Shown: positions 8,211-15,595 of the stretch, piece after piece | Position numbering within the stretch: position 1 is the first letter of the stretch | Layout of the letters: every line of letters begins with the position of its first letter | Source of the DNA: Trebonia sp963836195 | Lineage (GTDB): Bacteria > Actinomycetota > Actinomycetes > Streptosporangiales > Streptosporangiaceae | Assembly (NCBI GenBank): GCA_963836195.1 | Contig: CAWIIX010000030.1 | Span: forward strand, 434,001-498,000 | Reading direction: 5' to 3' | DNA: 64,000 bases | Notes under the pieces: model-generated | What the model was told of the DNA's origin: nothing | The model's database searches: none | The model's input: only the letters and a program-made list of their open reading frames with translations | Program-made: the position numbers and the translations under genes

Positions 8211-9290
8211 ATGGCCCACAACGACCGGCCCGCAACGCTGCGGGATGTGGCCTCGGCGGCCGGGGTTCACCCGGCCACCGCGTCGCGCGCGCTCAACCCG
8301 GGAACCAGGCTCCTGGTCAGCGAGGAGACCGCGCAGCGGGTGAGCGAGGCGGCCGAGCGGCTCGGCTACCGGCCCAACTCGGTCGCGCGGTCGCTGCGCA
8401 CCCGGCGCTCGCACACGATCGGCGTGCTGATCCCCGACCTCAACAACCCGCTCTTCCCACCGATCATCCGCGGCATCGAGGACCGGCTGGGGGAGCACGG
8501 CTACGTCGCGCTGATCGGCAACACCGACGCCGACCCGGGTAAGGAGCGGCTGGTCTTCGACCAGATGCGGGCCCGCCACGTGGACGGTTTCGTGCTCGCC
8601 ACCGCGACGCTGAACAGCCCGATCCTGGCCGAGGCAGCCCAGGCCGGGCTGCCGCTGGTGCTGATGAACCGGACCGCGCAGGACTACCCGTTCTCCTCCG
8701 TCTCGGTCGACAACGAGCAGGGCGTGCGCGCGGCCGTCGCGCACCTGATCTCGCTCGGGCACACCCGGATCGGGCACATCGCCGGACCGCAGGACGTCTC
8801 GACCGGCGCGGCCAGGCTCCGCGGCTACCAGGAGGCCATGCGCTCGCACGGGCTCGCGGTCAACGCCGACGAGATCGTCTACGCCACCGGCTACACGGTC
8901 GAGGACGGGCTGCGCTGCGGGCGGGAACTGCTCGACGCGGCCGATGACCTCACCGCGGTCGTCGCCGCCAACGACATGCTCGCGGTCGGCTGCTACGGCG
9001 CGCTCGACGCGCTCGGCCTGCGCTGCCCGGACGACGTGTCGGTGATCGGCTTCAATGACATGCCGTTCGTCGACCGGCTCCACCCGCCGCTGTCCACCGT
9101 CCGGTTCCCGCACTACCAGCTCGGCACCGAGGCGGCCAGGCTGCTGATCGAGCGGATCGAGAGCGGCGACGGCAACCCGGTGAAAATCCTCTTCCTTGCG
9201 CCCGAGCTGATCACGCGAGGCTCGACCGTCGCCATCGAGCGCTCGGGCGCGGTTCCGCTCCATCCCGCCGCGCGACGCCGCAGTCATTAA
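8211..9290 (+). CDS. LacI-family transcriptional regulator
   Basis: The N-terminal LacI helix-turn-helix is complete (ATLRDVASAAGVHPATASRALN, then RLGYRPNSVARSLRTRRSHTIGV with the hinge helix). It is followed by a periplasmic-binding-protein-like effector domain (IGVLIPDLNNPLFP, GFNDMPFVDRL, TTV-type end). GGAGCAGG precedes the ATG. LacI proteins usually sense sugars or nucleosides. The neighbours are a GH38 enzyme upstream and a Liv-type importer downstream, and a TGCAAACGATTGTTG sequence near 9474-9488 in the importer promoter has the half-site spacing of a LacI operator. Which neighbour it controls is not settled. Confidence 0.9.
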   Translation: MAHNDRPATLRDVASAAGVHPATASRALNPGTRLLVSEETAQRVSEAAERLGYRPNSVARSLRTRRSHTIGVLIPDLNNPLFPPIIRGIEDRLGEHGYVALIGNTDADPGKERLVFDQMRARHVDGFVLATATLNSPILAEAAQAGLPLVLMNRTAQDYPFSSVSVDNEQGVRAAVAHLISLGHTRIGHIAGPQDVSTGAARLRGYQEAMRSHGLAVNADEIVYATGYTVEDGLRCGRELLDAADDLTAVVAANDMLAVGCYGALDALGLRCPDDVSVIGFNDMPFVDRLHPPLSTVRFPHYQLGTEAARLLIERIESGDGNPVKILFLAPELITRGSTVAIERSGAVPLHPAARRRSH

Positions 9291-9315
9291 TTAGACATTT
9301 ATAAACACTGCAGAC

Positions 9316-9411
9316 AGTCACCACCATGACCAGCGTGGTTACAGCTGACCTGGAGACTCACTTCTAGACGTTTTGCAACTTAGTCACCGTCTGCATCAGT
9401 GGTCACAGCTG
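9316..9411. promoter_or_regulatory. Two composite direct repeats upstream of the Liv operon
   Basis: AGTCACC followed by GTGGTNACAGCTG occurs at 9316-9347 and again at 9382-9411. The two blocks are about 65 bp apart, close to six helical turns. They lie in the 417-bp gap between the LacI-type gene and the importer and look like paired protein-binding sites. The rest of the gap holds a LacI-like dyad near 9474 and tandem 11-mers near 9660; no gene is evident. Confidence 0.45.
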
Positions 9412-9656
9412 CTCTGTATTGTAACGAATTGGACATCCCCTGTACAAACCTCGCGAGCTGGTGCAATCTCTTATGCAAACGATTGTTGTCCTGGGCGTGG
9501 CGCAGTGTTGCGGGCGTGCCCCGGCGGCGATCGGGGTCTAGCGGCCATCTCGACCTCCGGTCACGGTGCCGTACAGATGGTGGCATTCATCGGACATGTC
9601 CAGGAACCGCCGGTATACCACTAAAGGTGAGCACGCGGAGTTATCCATGTGCTCGA

Positions 9657-9678
9657 TTCCGAAGAATTTCCGAAGAAT
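9657..9678 (+). repeat. Tandem perfect 11-bp repeat in the Liv operon leader
   Basis: TTCCGAAGAAT occurs twice in a row, just before the ribosome-binding site region of the binding-protein gene. An 11-bp period places both copies on the same DNA face. Confidence 0.6.
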
Positions 9679-9707
9679 CCTGAGCGATGAGGAAGGAGGA
9701 ACCGGGC

Positions 9708-11042
9708 GTGAGCGCCAACCTCCCCTGGTTCTCCAAGAACGCTGTCACGCTAGGCGCCGTAGCCGCGCTCTCCGTCGGCGTTCTTGCCGCATGCAGCGGT
9801 AGTAACAGCAGCAGCAGCAGTACCACCCCGGGCAGTAGCTCCACCGCGAGCGCTTCCACCGCGGCGAGCGGCAGCACGCAACCGATCACGATCGGAATCT
9901 CGCTCTCCCTGACCGGCGACTTCTCGGCCGACGGGCTTGCGTTCCAGCAGGGCTACAAGCTCTGGGCCAAGGACGTCAACGCGGCCGGCGGCATCATGGG
10001 CCGCCAGGTGCAGCTGACGATCCTGAACGACAACAGCTCGCCCAACCAAGTCGTCACCAACTACAACACGCTGATCAGCGCCGATCACGTGGACCTGACC
10101 TTCGGCCCGTTCTCCTCGCTGCTGACCGCCCCTGCCTCGGCGGTGGCGGCCCGTAACGGGTACGCGTTCGTCGAGGGCGCCGGCGGGGCGCCGTCGGTCT
10201 TCAACACCACCGCCAACGAGGACGACCACAACGTCTTCGACGTGTCGCTGCCGATCGCCGACGAGCTGATGCCGTTCGTCAACTACATCCAGTCCCTCGG
10301 GCACGCCGCCGACTCGAAGCTGACGGCGGCCTACCCCATGGCCAACGACCCGTTCGCCGACCCGCCGGTCCAGCTCGCGCAGCAGAAGCTCCAGGCACTC
10401 GGGGTCAAGACGGTGTACTCGAGTATCTTCCCCGAGGAGGTCTCGAGCTACGCCGCCCCCGCCCTCGCCGTGGCGCAGAAGCAGCCGGACATCGTGGTGC
10501 TCGGATCCACCGACGTGCCGACCGTGCAGGCGTTCATGAAGGGGTTCCAGCAGCAGCACTTCACCCCGAAGATGTTCATCGCGGCGGCCGGCCCCGACCA
10601 GGGCGCCTCCTTCATCAAGGCGGTGGGCGCGGGCAACGCCGACGCGCTGATGGTGCCGAACAGCTGGTACGGCGGTTACAAGAACGCCCAGAGCGAGAAG
10701 ATGGTCGCCGAGTACATCGCGCAGTACAGCGGTACCGCATCCGACGTCAACGCCGACGTGGCCGAGGCGTACTCGGTCGGCCAGGTCGTCGAGGATGCGA
10801 TCAACGCGACCGGCAGCGTCGACAACGCCGGCATCATCAAGTACCTGCACGCCGGCCACACGCTGCAGACGGTGCAGGGCAGCGTCCAGTTCAACTCCCT
10901 GGGCGAGAACGGGGCCGCAGTGGCCTTCATCTTCCAGTGGCAGGACAACGGCACCAAGTTCAACCAGGTCCTGCCGACGAGTGACCCCGCATCGGTGCCG
11001 ATCCTCGCCACCAAGCCCGCATGGAGCGGCTCGGTCGGCTGA
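9708..11042 (+). CDS. livJ: Branched-chain-amino-acid-type ABC transporter substrate-binding lipoprotein
   Basis: A lipoprotein signal peptide ends in the lipobox LAAC (AVAALSVGVLAACSGS) and is followed by a Ser-rich linker. The mature part is a type I periplasmic-binding fold of the LivJ family: ITIGISLSLTGDFSADGLAFQQGYKLWAKDVNAAGGIMGR, then DNSSPNQVVTNYN. GTG at 9708 has AAGGAGG at ideal spacing; an ATG seven codons earlier has none. It is the first gene of a five-gene importer and a hairpin at 11061-11078 separates it from the permeases, a common way of producing more binding protein than channel. The substrate could be amino acids, amides or urea-like compounds. Confidence 0.88.
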   Translation: MSANLPWFSKNAVTLGAVAALSVGVLAACSGSNSSSSSTTPGSSSTASASTAASGSTQPITIGISLSLTGDFSADGLAFQQGYKLWAKDVNAAGGIMGRQVQLTILNDNSSPNQVVTNYNTLISADHVDLTFGPFSSLLTAPASAVAARNGYAFVEGAGGAPSVFNTTANEDDHNVFDVSLPIADELMPFVNYIQSLGHAADSKLTAAYPMANDPFADPPVQLAQQKLQALGVKTVYSSIFPEEVSSYAAPALAVAQKQPDIVVLGSTDVPTVQAFMKGFQQQHFTPKMFIAAAGPDQGASFIKAVGAGNADALMVPNSWYGGYKNAQSEKMVAEYIAQYSGTASDVNADVAEAYSVGQVVEDAINATGSVDNAGIIKYLHAGHTLQTVQGSVQFNSLGENGAAVAFIFQWQDNGTKFNQVLPTSDPASVPILATKPAWSGSVG

Positions 11043-11060
11043 CCGTAACTCTGATGAGAG

Positions 11061-11078
11061 CCCCGGGTAGCGCCGGGG
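11061..11078 (+). terminator. Intercistronic hairpin after the binding-protein gene
   Basis: CCCCGG and CCGGGG pair around a 6-nt loop in the 65-bp gap between the binding protein and the first permease. There is no U-tract, so partial attenuation or 3'-end stabilisation is more likely than full termination. Confidence 0.45.
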
Positions 11079-11107
11079 ACCAGTAACCGACCAGGACGGA
11101 GTGGTTT

Positions 11108-11986
11108 ATGGCGCAGGAGATACTGCAGGAAATCGTCGTCGGGATCCTTGTGGGCGGCGTGTACGCCCTCATGGCGGTGGGCCTGACGCTCATCTTCGGC
11201 GTGCTCGACATCATCAACATCGCCCAGGGTGTCCTGGTCATCCTGGGCGCCTATCTCAGCTACTCGCTCGCCACCAAGGCGCACATCGACCTGTTCGTGG
11301 GGCTGCTCATCACGATCCCGGTGATGTTCATCATCGGCGTGGTGATCCACTGGGCGTTCATCAGGCGATTGCGCGGCACCGAGCGGACCGCGATGACACT
11401 GCTCGTCACCTACGCGGTGGCGCTGATCATCGAGGGGATTCTCTACAAGCTCTACGGGGCCGAAGACGTGTCGCTGACCGCCTCCTACACCGGGACGAGC
11501 GTGCACGTCTTCGGCTTCTACCTGCCGTGGATCTACGTGTACGGGTTCATTCTGGCGGTCGTGCTCGTCGTGGCGATCTACGCACTGCTCTACCGGACCC
11601 GGTTCGGCCGCAGCGTGCGGGCGACCATGCAGGACGAGACCGCCGCCCGGCTGGTGGGCATCGACGTGAACCGGGTCGCCGCGCTGACCTTCGGGATCGG
11701 CGTGGCGGTGACGGCCGCAGGCGGCATGGTGTACGGCGCGACCAGCGCGTTCAACCCCAACAGCGGCTACGACCTGATCTCGCGGCTACTCGCCATCATC
11801 ATCCTCGGCGGGCTCGGCAGCATCGGCGGCGCGCTCGCCGCGTCCGTGTTCATGCTGGTGGTGGAGTCGGTGGTGACGATCTGGTCGCCCAACTGGGCGA
11901 TCGCCGTCTTCTACGCCGCGCTCGTCGTGGTCCTGCTGGTCAAGCCGACGGGCTTCTTCGGCCGGAAAGAGGTACGCGCGCAATGA
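11108..11986 (+). CDS. livH: Branched-chain-amino-acid-type ABC permease, LivH
   Basis: The 292-aa protein begins with the characteristic LivH segment GVYALMAVGLTLIFGVLDIINIAQG and has about eight membrane helices. The cytoplasmic coupling region is FGRSVRATMQDETAARLVGIDVNRV and the end GGLGSIGGALAASVFMLVVES is typical. GGACGGAG precedes the ATG. The stop overlaps the start of the next permease (ATGA), so the genes are translationally coupled. It forms one half of the membrane channel of the Liv importer. Confidence 0.93.
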   Translation: MAQEILQEIVVGILVGGVYALMAVGLTLIFGVLDIINIAQGVLVILGAYLSYSLATKAHIDLFVGLLITIPVMFIIGVVIHWAFIRRLRGTERTAMTLLVTYAVALIIEGILYKLYGAEDVSLTASYTGTSVHVFGFYLPWIYVYGFILAVVLVVAIYALLYRTRFGRSVRATMQDETAARLVGIDVNRVAALTFGIGVAVTAAGGMVYGATSAFNPNSGYDLISRLLAIIILGGLGSIGGALAASVFMLVVESVVTIWSPNWAIAVFYAALVVVLLVKPTGFFGRKEVRAQ

Positions 11987-13110
11987 CCAAGGCACCCGAG
12001 CGGCCGAGCGCCGGGCCGGACCTCCCGCCCGCGCTCAACGGCCCCGCGCTGAACGGCCCCGTGCTCAAGGGGGCCGGGCTGCTGGCGCTGATCGCGGTCG
12101 TCATCGCCTTCCCGCAGGTCTTCACCAACCCCGCGGTCACCAACTATGGCGTGTTCGCGCTGATCTACGTCACCGCGGCGAGCGGCTGGAACATCTTCTC
12201 CGGTAACACCGGCTACATCTCGCTCGGTCAGGCGGTGTTCTACGGCAGCGGCGCCTACGCGATGGGCATCGCGGCCCGGGACTGGAACATCACCGGCACT
12301 ACGGTGTTCGCGCTGCTCCCGCTCTCGATGGCGGTCGGGGCGGTCATCGCGGTCCCGTTCGGCCTCGCCGCGCTCCGGGTCAGGCGGCACACGTTCATCG
12401 TGATCACGATCGCCTTCTTCTTCATCTTCCAGCTGATGGCGTTCAACTTCAGCTTCACCGGCGGGTCGAGCGGCCTGGGTTCGCCGTTCCTGAACTGGCC
12501 GGCGGCGACCTACGGCGTTCCCTTCTACTACATCGCGCTCGCCTTCGCGGCCGGCACCGTCGCCATCGCCTGGCTGGTGCGGCGATCCCGGTTCGGCCTC
12601 CAGCTCCGGGCGATCAGGGACGACGAGGACCGGGCGCGCGGCCTCGGCGTGCGGGCCATGCGGGTGAAGCTGTCAGCGTTCGTGATCTCGGGCGCGATCA
12701 CGGCCGGGATCGGCGCGGTCTGGTTCTACTACATCAACCAGGTTCAGCCGCAGACCGGCTTCGACCCGCTCTTCGACCTGACCCTCGTTCTGATGGCGTT
12801 CCTCGGCGGCTACGGGTCGATTTCCGGTGCCGTCCTCGGAGCGCTGATCATCGAGCCGCTGACGCTCTGGCTGAACACCCAGCCCGCGTTCAGCGGCGGC
12901 TCGCTCAGCGAGATCCTGCTCGGCGGCATCTTCCTCGTCGTCGTGCTCTTCCTGCCGCGTGGGATCATCCCGACCGGCGGTGAGCTCATCACCAGGGTCC
13001 GCACCCGGGGACGAGCCGCGATCGCCCCCGCCACCACGATCGGTTCCAACCCGACCACCGCGCCGGCCTCGTCGTCGATCGGCGGCGGGGTCTCAGGAGG
13101 TGCCCAGTGA
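11983..13110 (+). CDS. livM: Branched-chain-amino-acid-type ABC permease, LivM
   Basis: The 375-aa protein carries the LivM signature SGNTGYISLGQAVFYGSGAYAMGI, about nine membrane helices and the coupling loop SRFGLQLRAIRDDEDRARGLGVRAMRVKL. The N-terminal 25 residues are Pro/Ala/Asn-rich (LNGPALNGPVLKG) and the C-terminal 40 residues form a Thr/Ala/Pro-rich tail; both exceed the family core. Its ATG overlaps the stop of livH, and its stop overlaps the GTG of livG, with AGGAGG inside its last codons. Confidence 0.93.
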   Translation: MTKAPERPSAGPDLPPALNGPALNGPVLKGAGLLALIAVVIAFPQVFTNPAVTNYGVFALIYVTAASGWNIFSGNTGYISLGQAVFYGSGAYAMGIAARDWNITGTTVFALLPLSMAVGAVIAVPFGLAALRVRRHTFIVITIAFFFIFQLMAFNFSFTGGSSGLGSPFLNWPAATYGVPFYYIALAFAAGTVAIAWLVRRSRFGLQLRAIRDDEDRARGLGVRAMRVKLSAFVISGAITAGIGAVWFYYINQVQPQTGFDPLFDLTLVLMAFLGGYGSISGAVLGALIIEPLTLWLNTQPAFSGGSLSEILLGGIFLVVVLFLPRGIIPTGGELITRVRTRGRAAIAPATTIGSNPTTAPASSSIGGGVSGGAQ

Positions 13111-13877
13111 CCGCCCTGCTGCGCGCGGAAGGCCTGATGAAGGCCTACGGCGGCGTCCAGGCGCTGAACGACGCGACGATCGCCGTCGAGCAGGGCACCG
13201 TGGCCGGCCTGATCGGGCCCAACGGCTCCGGCAAGACCACCTTGTTCAACGTCATCACCGGCTACGAGCGGCCGGACGCGGGCGAGGTCTGGTTCGGCGA
13301 CCGGGCGATCACCAACCTGGCCCCGGACAAGGTGTTCGCGGCCGGCATCGGCCGCACCTTCCAGCTCACCCGGATCTTCGCCCGGCTCACGGTGCTGGAG
13401 AACATGCTGGTCGCGGCGCAGGCCAAGGACCGGCCGAGGAACCTGCTGTCCTGGTTCGGCCGCGACGCCTGGACCCACCACCGGCGGCACGCGATGGAGC
13501 TCCTCGAGTTCGTCGGCATCGAGCGGCACGCGGACCTGCTGGCCGGCTCGCTCTCCTACGGCCAGCGCAAGCTCCTCGAGCTCGCCTACGTGCTGGTCGC
13601 CGACCCGGCCGTGATCCTGCTCGACGAGCCGGCCGGCGGGGTGAACCCGACGCTGATCAATCACATCACCGACCGGATCCGCCAGCTCAACGCCGACCGG
13701 GGCACGACGTTCCTGCTGGTCGAGCACAACATGGAGTTCGTCATGGGGCTGTGCTCCACCATCACCGTGCTCGAATCGGGCAAGGACGTGGTCAGCGGCC
13801 CGCCGGATATCGTCCGGACCGACAAGCGCGTGCTCGACGCCTACCTCGGCGCGGACCTGGAGGAGGACCCCCGATGA
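13107..13877 (+). CDS. livG: Liv-type ABC transporter ATPase, LivG
   Basis: The nucleotide-binding domain is complete: Walker A GPNGSGKTT, Q-loop in GRTFQLTRIF, a signature variant LSYGQRKLLELA, Walker B VILLDEPAGGVNP and the H-loop LLVEHNMEFVM. The LSYGQ signature and AGGVNP after Walker B are typical of LivG. The GTG start overlaps the livM stop (GTGA), with a strong AGGAGG. It pairs with LivF to energise the importer. Confidence 0.94.
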   Translation: MTALLRAEGLMKAYGGVQALNDATIAVEQGTVAGLIGPNGSGKTTLFNVITGYERPDAGEVWFGDRAITNLAPDKVFAAGIGRTFQLTRIFARLTVLENMLVAAQAKDRPRNLLSWFGRDAWTHHRRHAMELLEFVGIERHADLLAGSLSYGQRKLLELAYVLVADPAVILLDEPAGGVNPTLINHITDRIRQLNADRGTTFLLVEHNMEFVMGLCSTITVLESGKDVVSGPPDIVRTDKRVLDAYLGADLEEDPR

Positions 13878-14689
13878 TCACGCCAGCGAGCCAGCCGAGC
13901 CAGCCGGAAAGCCAGGGCCAGCCGGGAAACCAGGACCATGCGGAGAACAAGGGCCAGGCGGGTGAGCCGACCCTCGTCATCGACGGCGTGGTGGCCGGCT
14001 ACGGCGGCGGCGACGTGCTCCGCGACGTCAGCTTCGCGGTCCCCGGGGGGTCCATCACCTGCGTGGTCGGGCCGAACGGCGCGGGCAAGTCGACCGTCAT
14101 GCGGGTGATCAGCGGCCTGCTGCGGCCCCGCCTCGGCTCGGTCACGCTGCGCGGGGAGAAGCTGGTCGGCAAGTCGCCGCGGCAGATTCTCAAGATGGGC
14201 GTGGTCCAGGTTCCGCAGAACCACAGCCTGTTCAAGGACATGACGGTCGCGGAGAACATCGACCTCGGTGGCTACCTGATCTCCGACCGGGCGGCCGTGG
14301 CCAGCCGGATCGACGCCGTCTACGACCTGTTCCCGCAGGTCAAGGGGTGGGCGGGCATGAAGGCGGGGTCGCTCTCGGGCGGCCAGCAGCGCCTGGTCGA
14401 GTTCGCCCGCGCGCTGATGCTCGACCCGGTCCTCGTCCTGCTCGACGAGCCCTCGATGGGCCTGTCGCCGATGGTGCTGAGGTCGGTCTTCGACGCGGCC
14501 AAGCAGATGAACACCAACGGCGCGACGGTTCTGCTGGTCGAGCAGAACGCCCGCGCCGGGCTCAAGCTCGCGCACCGCGGCGTGGTGATGGAGAACGGCA
14601 CCGTCCGGCTGACCGGCAGCGGCCGCGAGGTGCTCGAGCATCCCGAGATCGGGGAGCTCTACCTGGGCGGCGCCGCCAAGAGGCAGTAG
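13874..14689 (+). CDS. livF: Liv-type ABC transporter ATPase, LivF
   Basis: Walker A GPNGAGKST, signature LSGGQQRLVEFARAL, Walker B VLVLLDEPSMGLSP and LLVEQNARAGL identify LivF; PSMGLSP and the Gln in place of the H-loop His are characteristic. A hydrophilic Gln/Pro/Glu-rich extension of about 33 residues precedes the domain, longer than usual. The ATG overlaps the livG stop. Seven bases after its stop an O-methyltransferase ends on the other strand, with no clear terminator between them. Confidence 0.93.
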   Translation: MITPASQPSQPESQGQPGNQDHAENKGQAGEPTLVIDGVVAGYGGGDVLRDVSFAVPGGSITCVVGPNGAGKSTVMRVISGLLRPRLGSVTLRGEKLVGKSPRQILKMGVVQVPQNHSLFKDMTVAENIDLGGYLISDRAAVASRIDAVYDLFPQVKGWAGMKAGSLSGGQQRLVEFARALMLDPVLVLLDEPSMGLSPMVLRSVFDAAKQMNTNGATVLLVEQNARAGLKLAHRGVVMENGTVRLTGSGREVLEHPEIGELYLGGAAKRQ

Positions 14690-14696
14690 CCGGGTG

Positions 14697-15356
14697 TCAG
14701 TGCCGCAGCGCCACCGTTAGGCCGTCGCCGATCGGGACCATGACGAGCTCCACCCGGTCGTCGGCGGCGGCCAGGTCGTTCATCGTGCGCACCGCGATCA
14801 CCGAGGGGTTGTCGTTGCCGGCGTCGAGTACCCGGCCGTGCGAGAAGGTGTTGTCCACCATGATCACGCCGCCCGGCCGGACCCGCGGCACCAGCTCGCT
14901 CCAGTACTTCGGGTAAGAGAGCTTGTCCGCATCGATGAACGCGACATCGAACTGCTCCTGCGCGGGCAGCGCCTGGATCGTGTCGAGCGCGCCGCCAAGG
15001 CGGAGCTCGATCCTCTCCGTGAGCCCCGCCTTCTCCCAGTACTTGCGCGCGACCGAGGTCCACTCCTGGCTGACGTCGCAGCACAGCAGCTTCCCGCCGT
15101 CGGCCAGGCCGCGGGCGAGGCAGATCGAGGAGTAACCGGTGAACGTGCCCACCTCGATCGCGGTTCGGGCCCGGGCGAGGCGGGTCAGCAGCGTCAGCAG
15201 GGTGCCGAGCTCCGGGGCGACCTGCAGGCCCACCTCGTTCGGGTACAGCTCGGCCGTCTCCGTGGCGAGCTCCCGCAGCACCGCGTCGGGCGGGGTCGAA
15301 TGAGCGGTGAGGTACGCGTTCAGGTGGAGGCTGATCTGCTCGCTGCGCCGTGTCAT
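14697..15356 (-). CDS. Class I SAM-dependent O-methyltransferase (caffeoyl-CoA type)
   Basis: The 219-aa protein follows the catechol or caffeoyl-CoA O-methyltransferase plan: SAM-binding IEVGTFTGYSSICLARGL, CDVSQEW, DVAFIDADKLSYPKYW with the metal-binding Asp, and GGVIMVDNTFSHGRV with the second Asp-Asn pair. Length is normal. It is monocistronic and convergent with livF. The substrate (a catechol-like or other hydroxylated small molecule) cannot be inferred from neighbours. The upstream 240 bp carries the promoter motif of the first conservon kinase on the other strand. Confidence 0.9.
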   Translation of the reverse strand: MTRRSEQISLHLNAYLTAHSTPPDAVLRELATETAELYPNEVGLQVAPELGTLLTLLTRLARARTAIEVGTFTGYSSICLARGLADGGKLLCCDVSQEWTSVARKYWEKAGLTERIELRLGGALDTIQALPAQEQFDVAFIDADKLSYPKYWSELVPRVRPGGVIMVDNTFSHGRVLDAGNDNPSVIAVRTMNDLAAADDRVELVMVPIGDGLTVALRH

Positions 15357-15426
15357 GGCACCAATCTAGTCGGGCGCCCCGCGCCCAATCGAGCAGCCCG
15401 CCTGCCGGCAAATGGCAACTCTATGA

Positions 15427-15470
15427 TCACTAGTCGGTATAAGCCCGAAATTTCACCGAACGCCGCACTA
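15427..15470 (+). promoter_or_regulatory. Shared promoter motif, copy 1 (first CvnA gene)
   Basis: TCACTAGT (15427) continues into AGCC-G-A-AT (to 15451), and GCACTA lies at 15465. The same elements with identical 38-bp spacing occur upstream of the second kinase gene (18883-18926), 177 bp from its start compared with 169 bp here. Conservation against diverged surroundings suggests a functional promoter or operator. Confidence 0.55.
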
Positions 15471-15595
15471 GCATTACACAGGCACCGTCCGAATCATGTC
15501 GCGGGGGCGGTATGGCGCCGGCTCTCGGTCGTGTCGGGCCGTCAGCAGATACGGCGACGCGCAAGAGGTTCGCTTTCCAGCGAGGAAACTGACAA

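Noticed and set aside
9373..9624. Short open frames in the Liv promoter region
   Set aside because: They cross the direct repeats and dyads, lack initiation signals and have unlikely composition.
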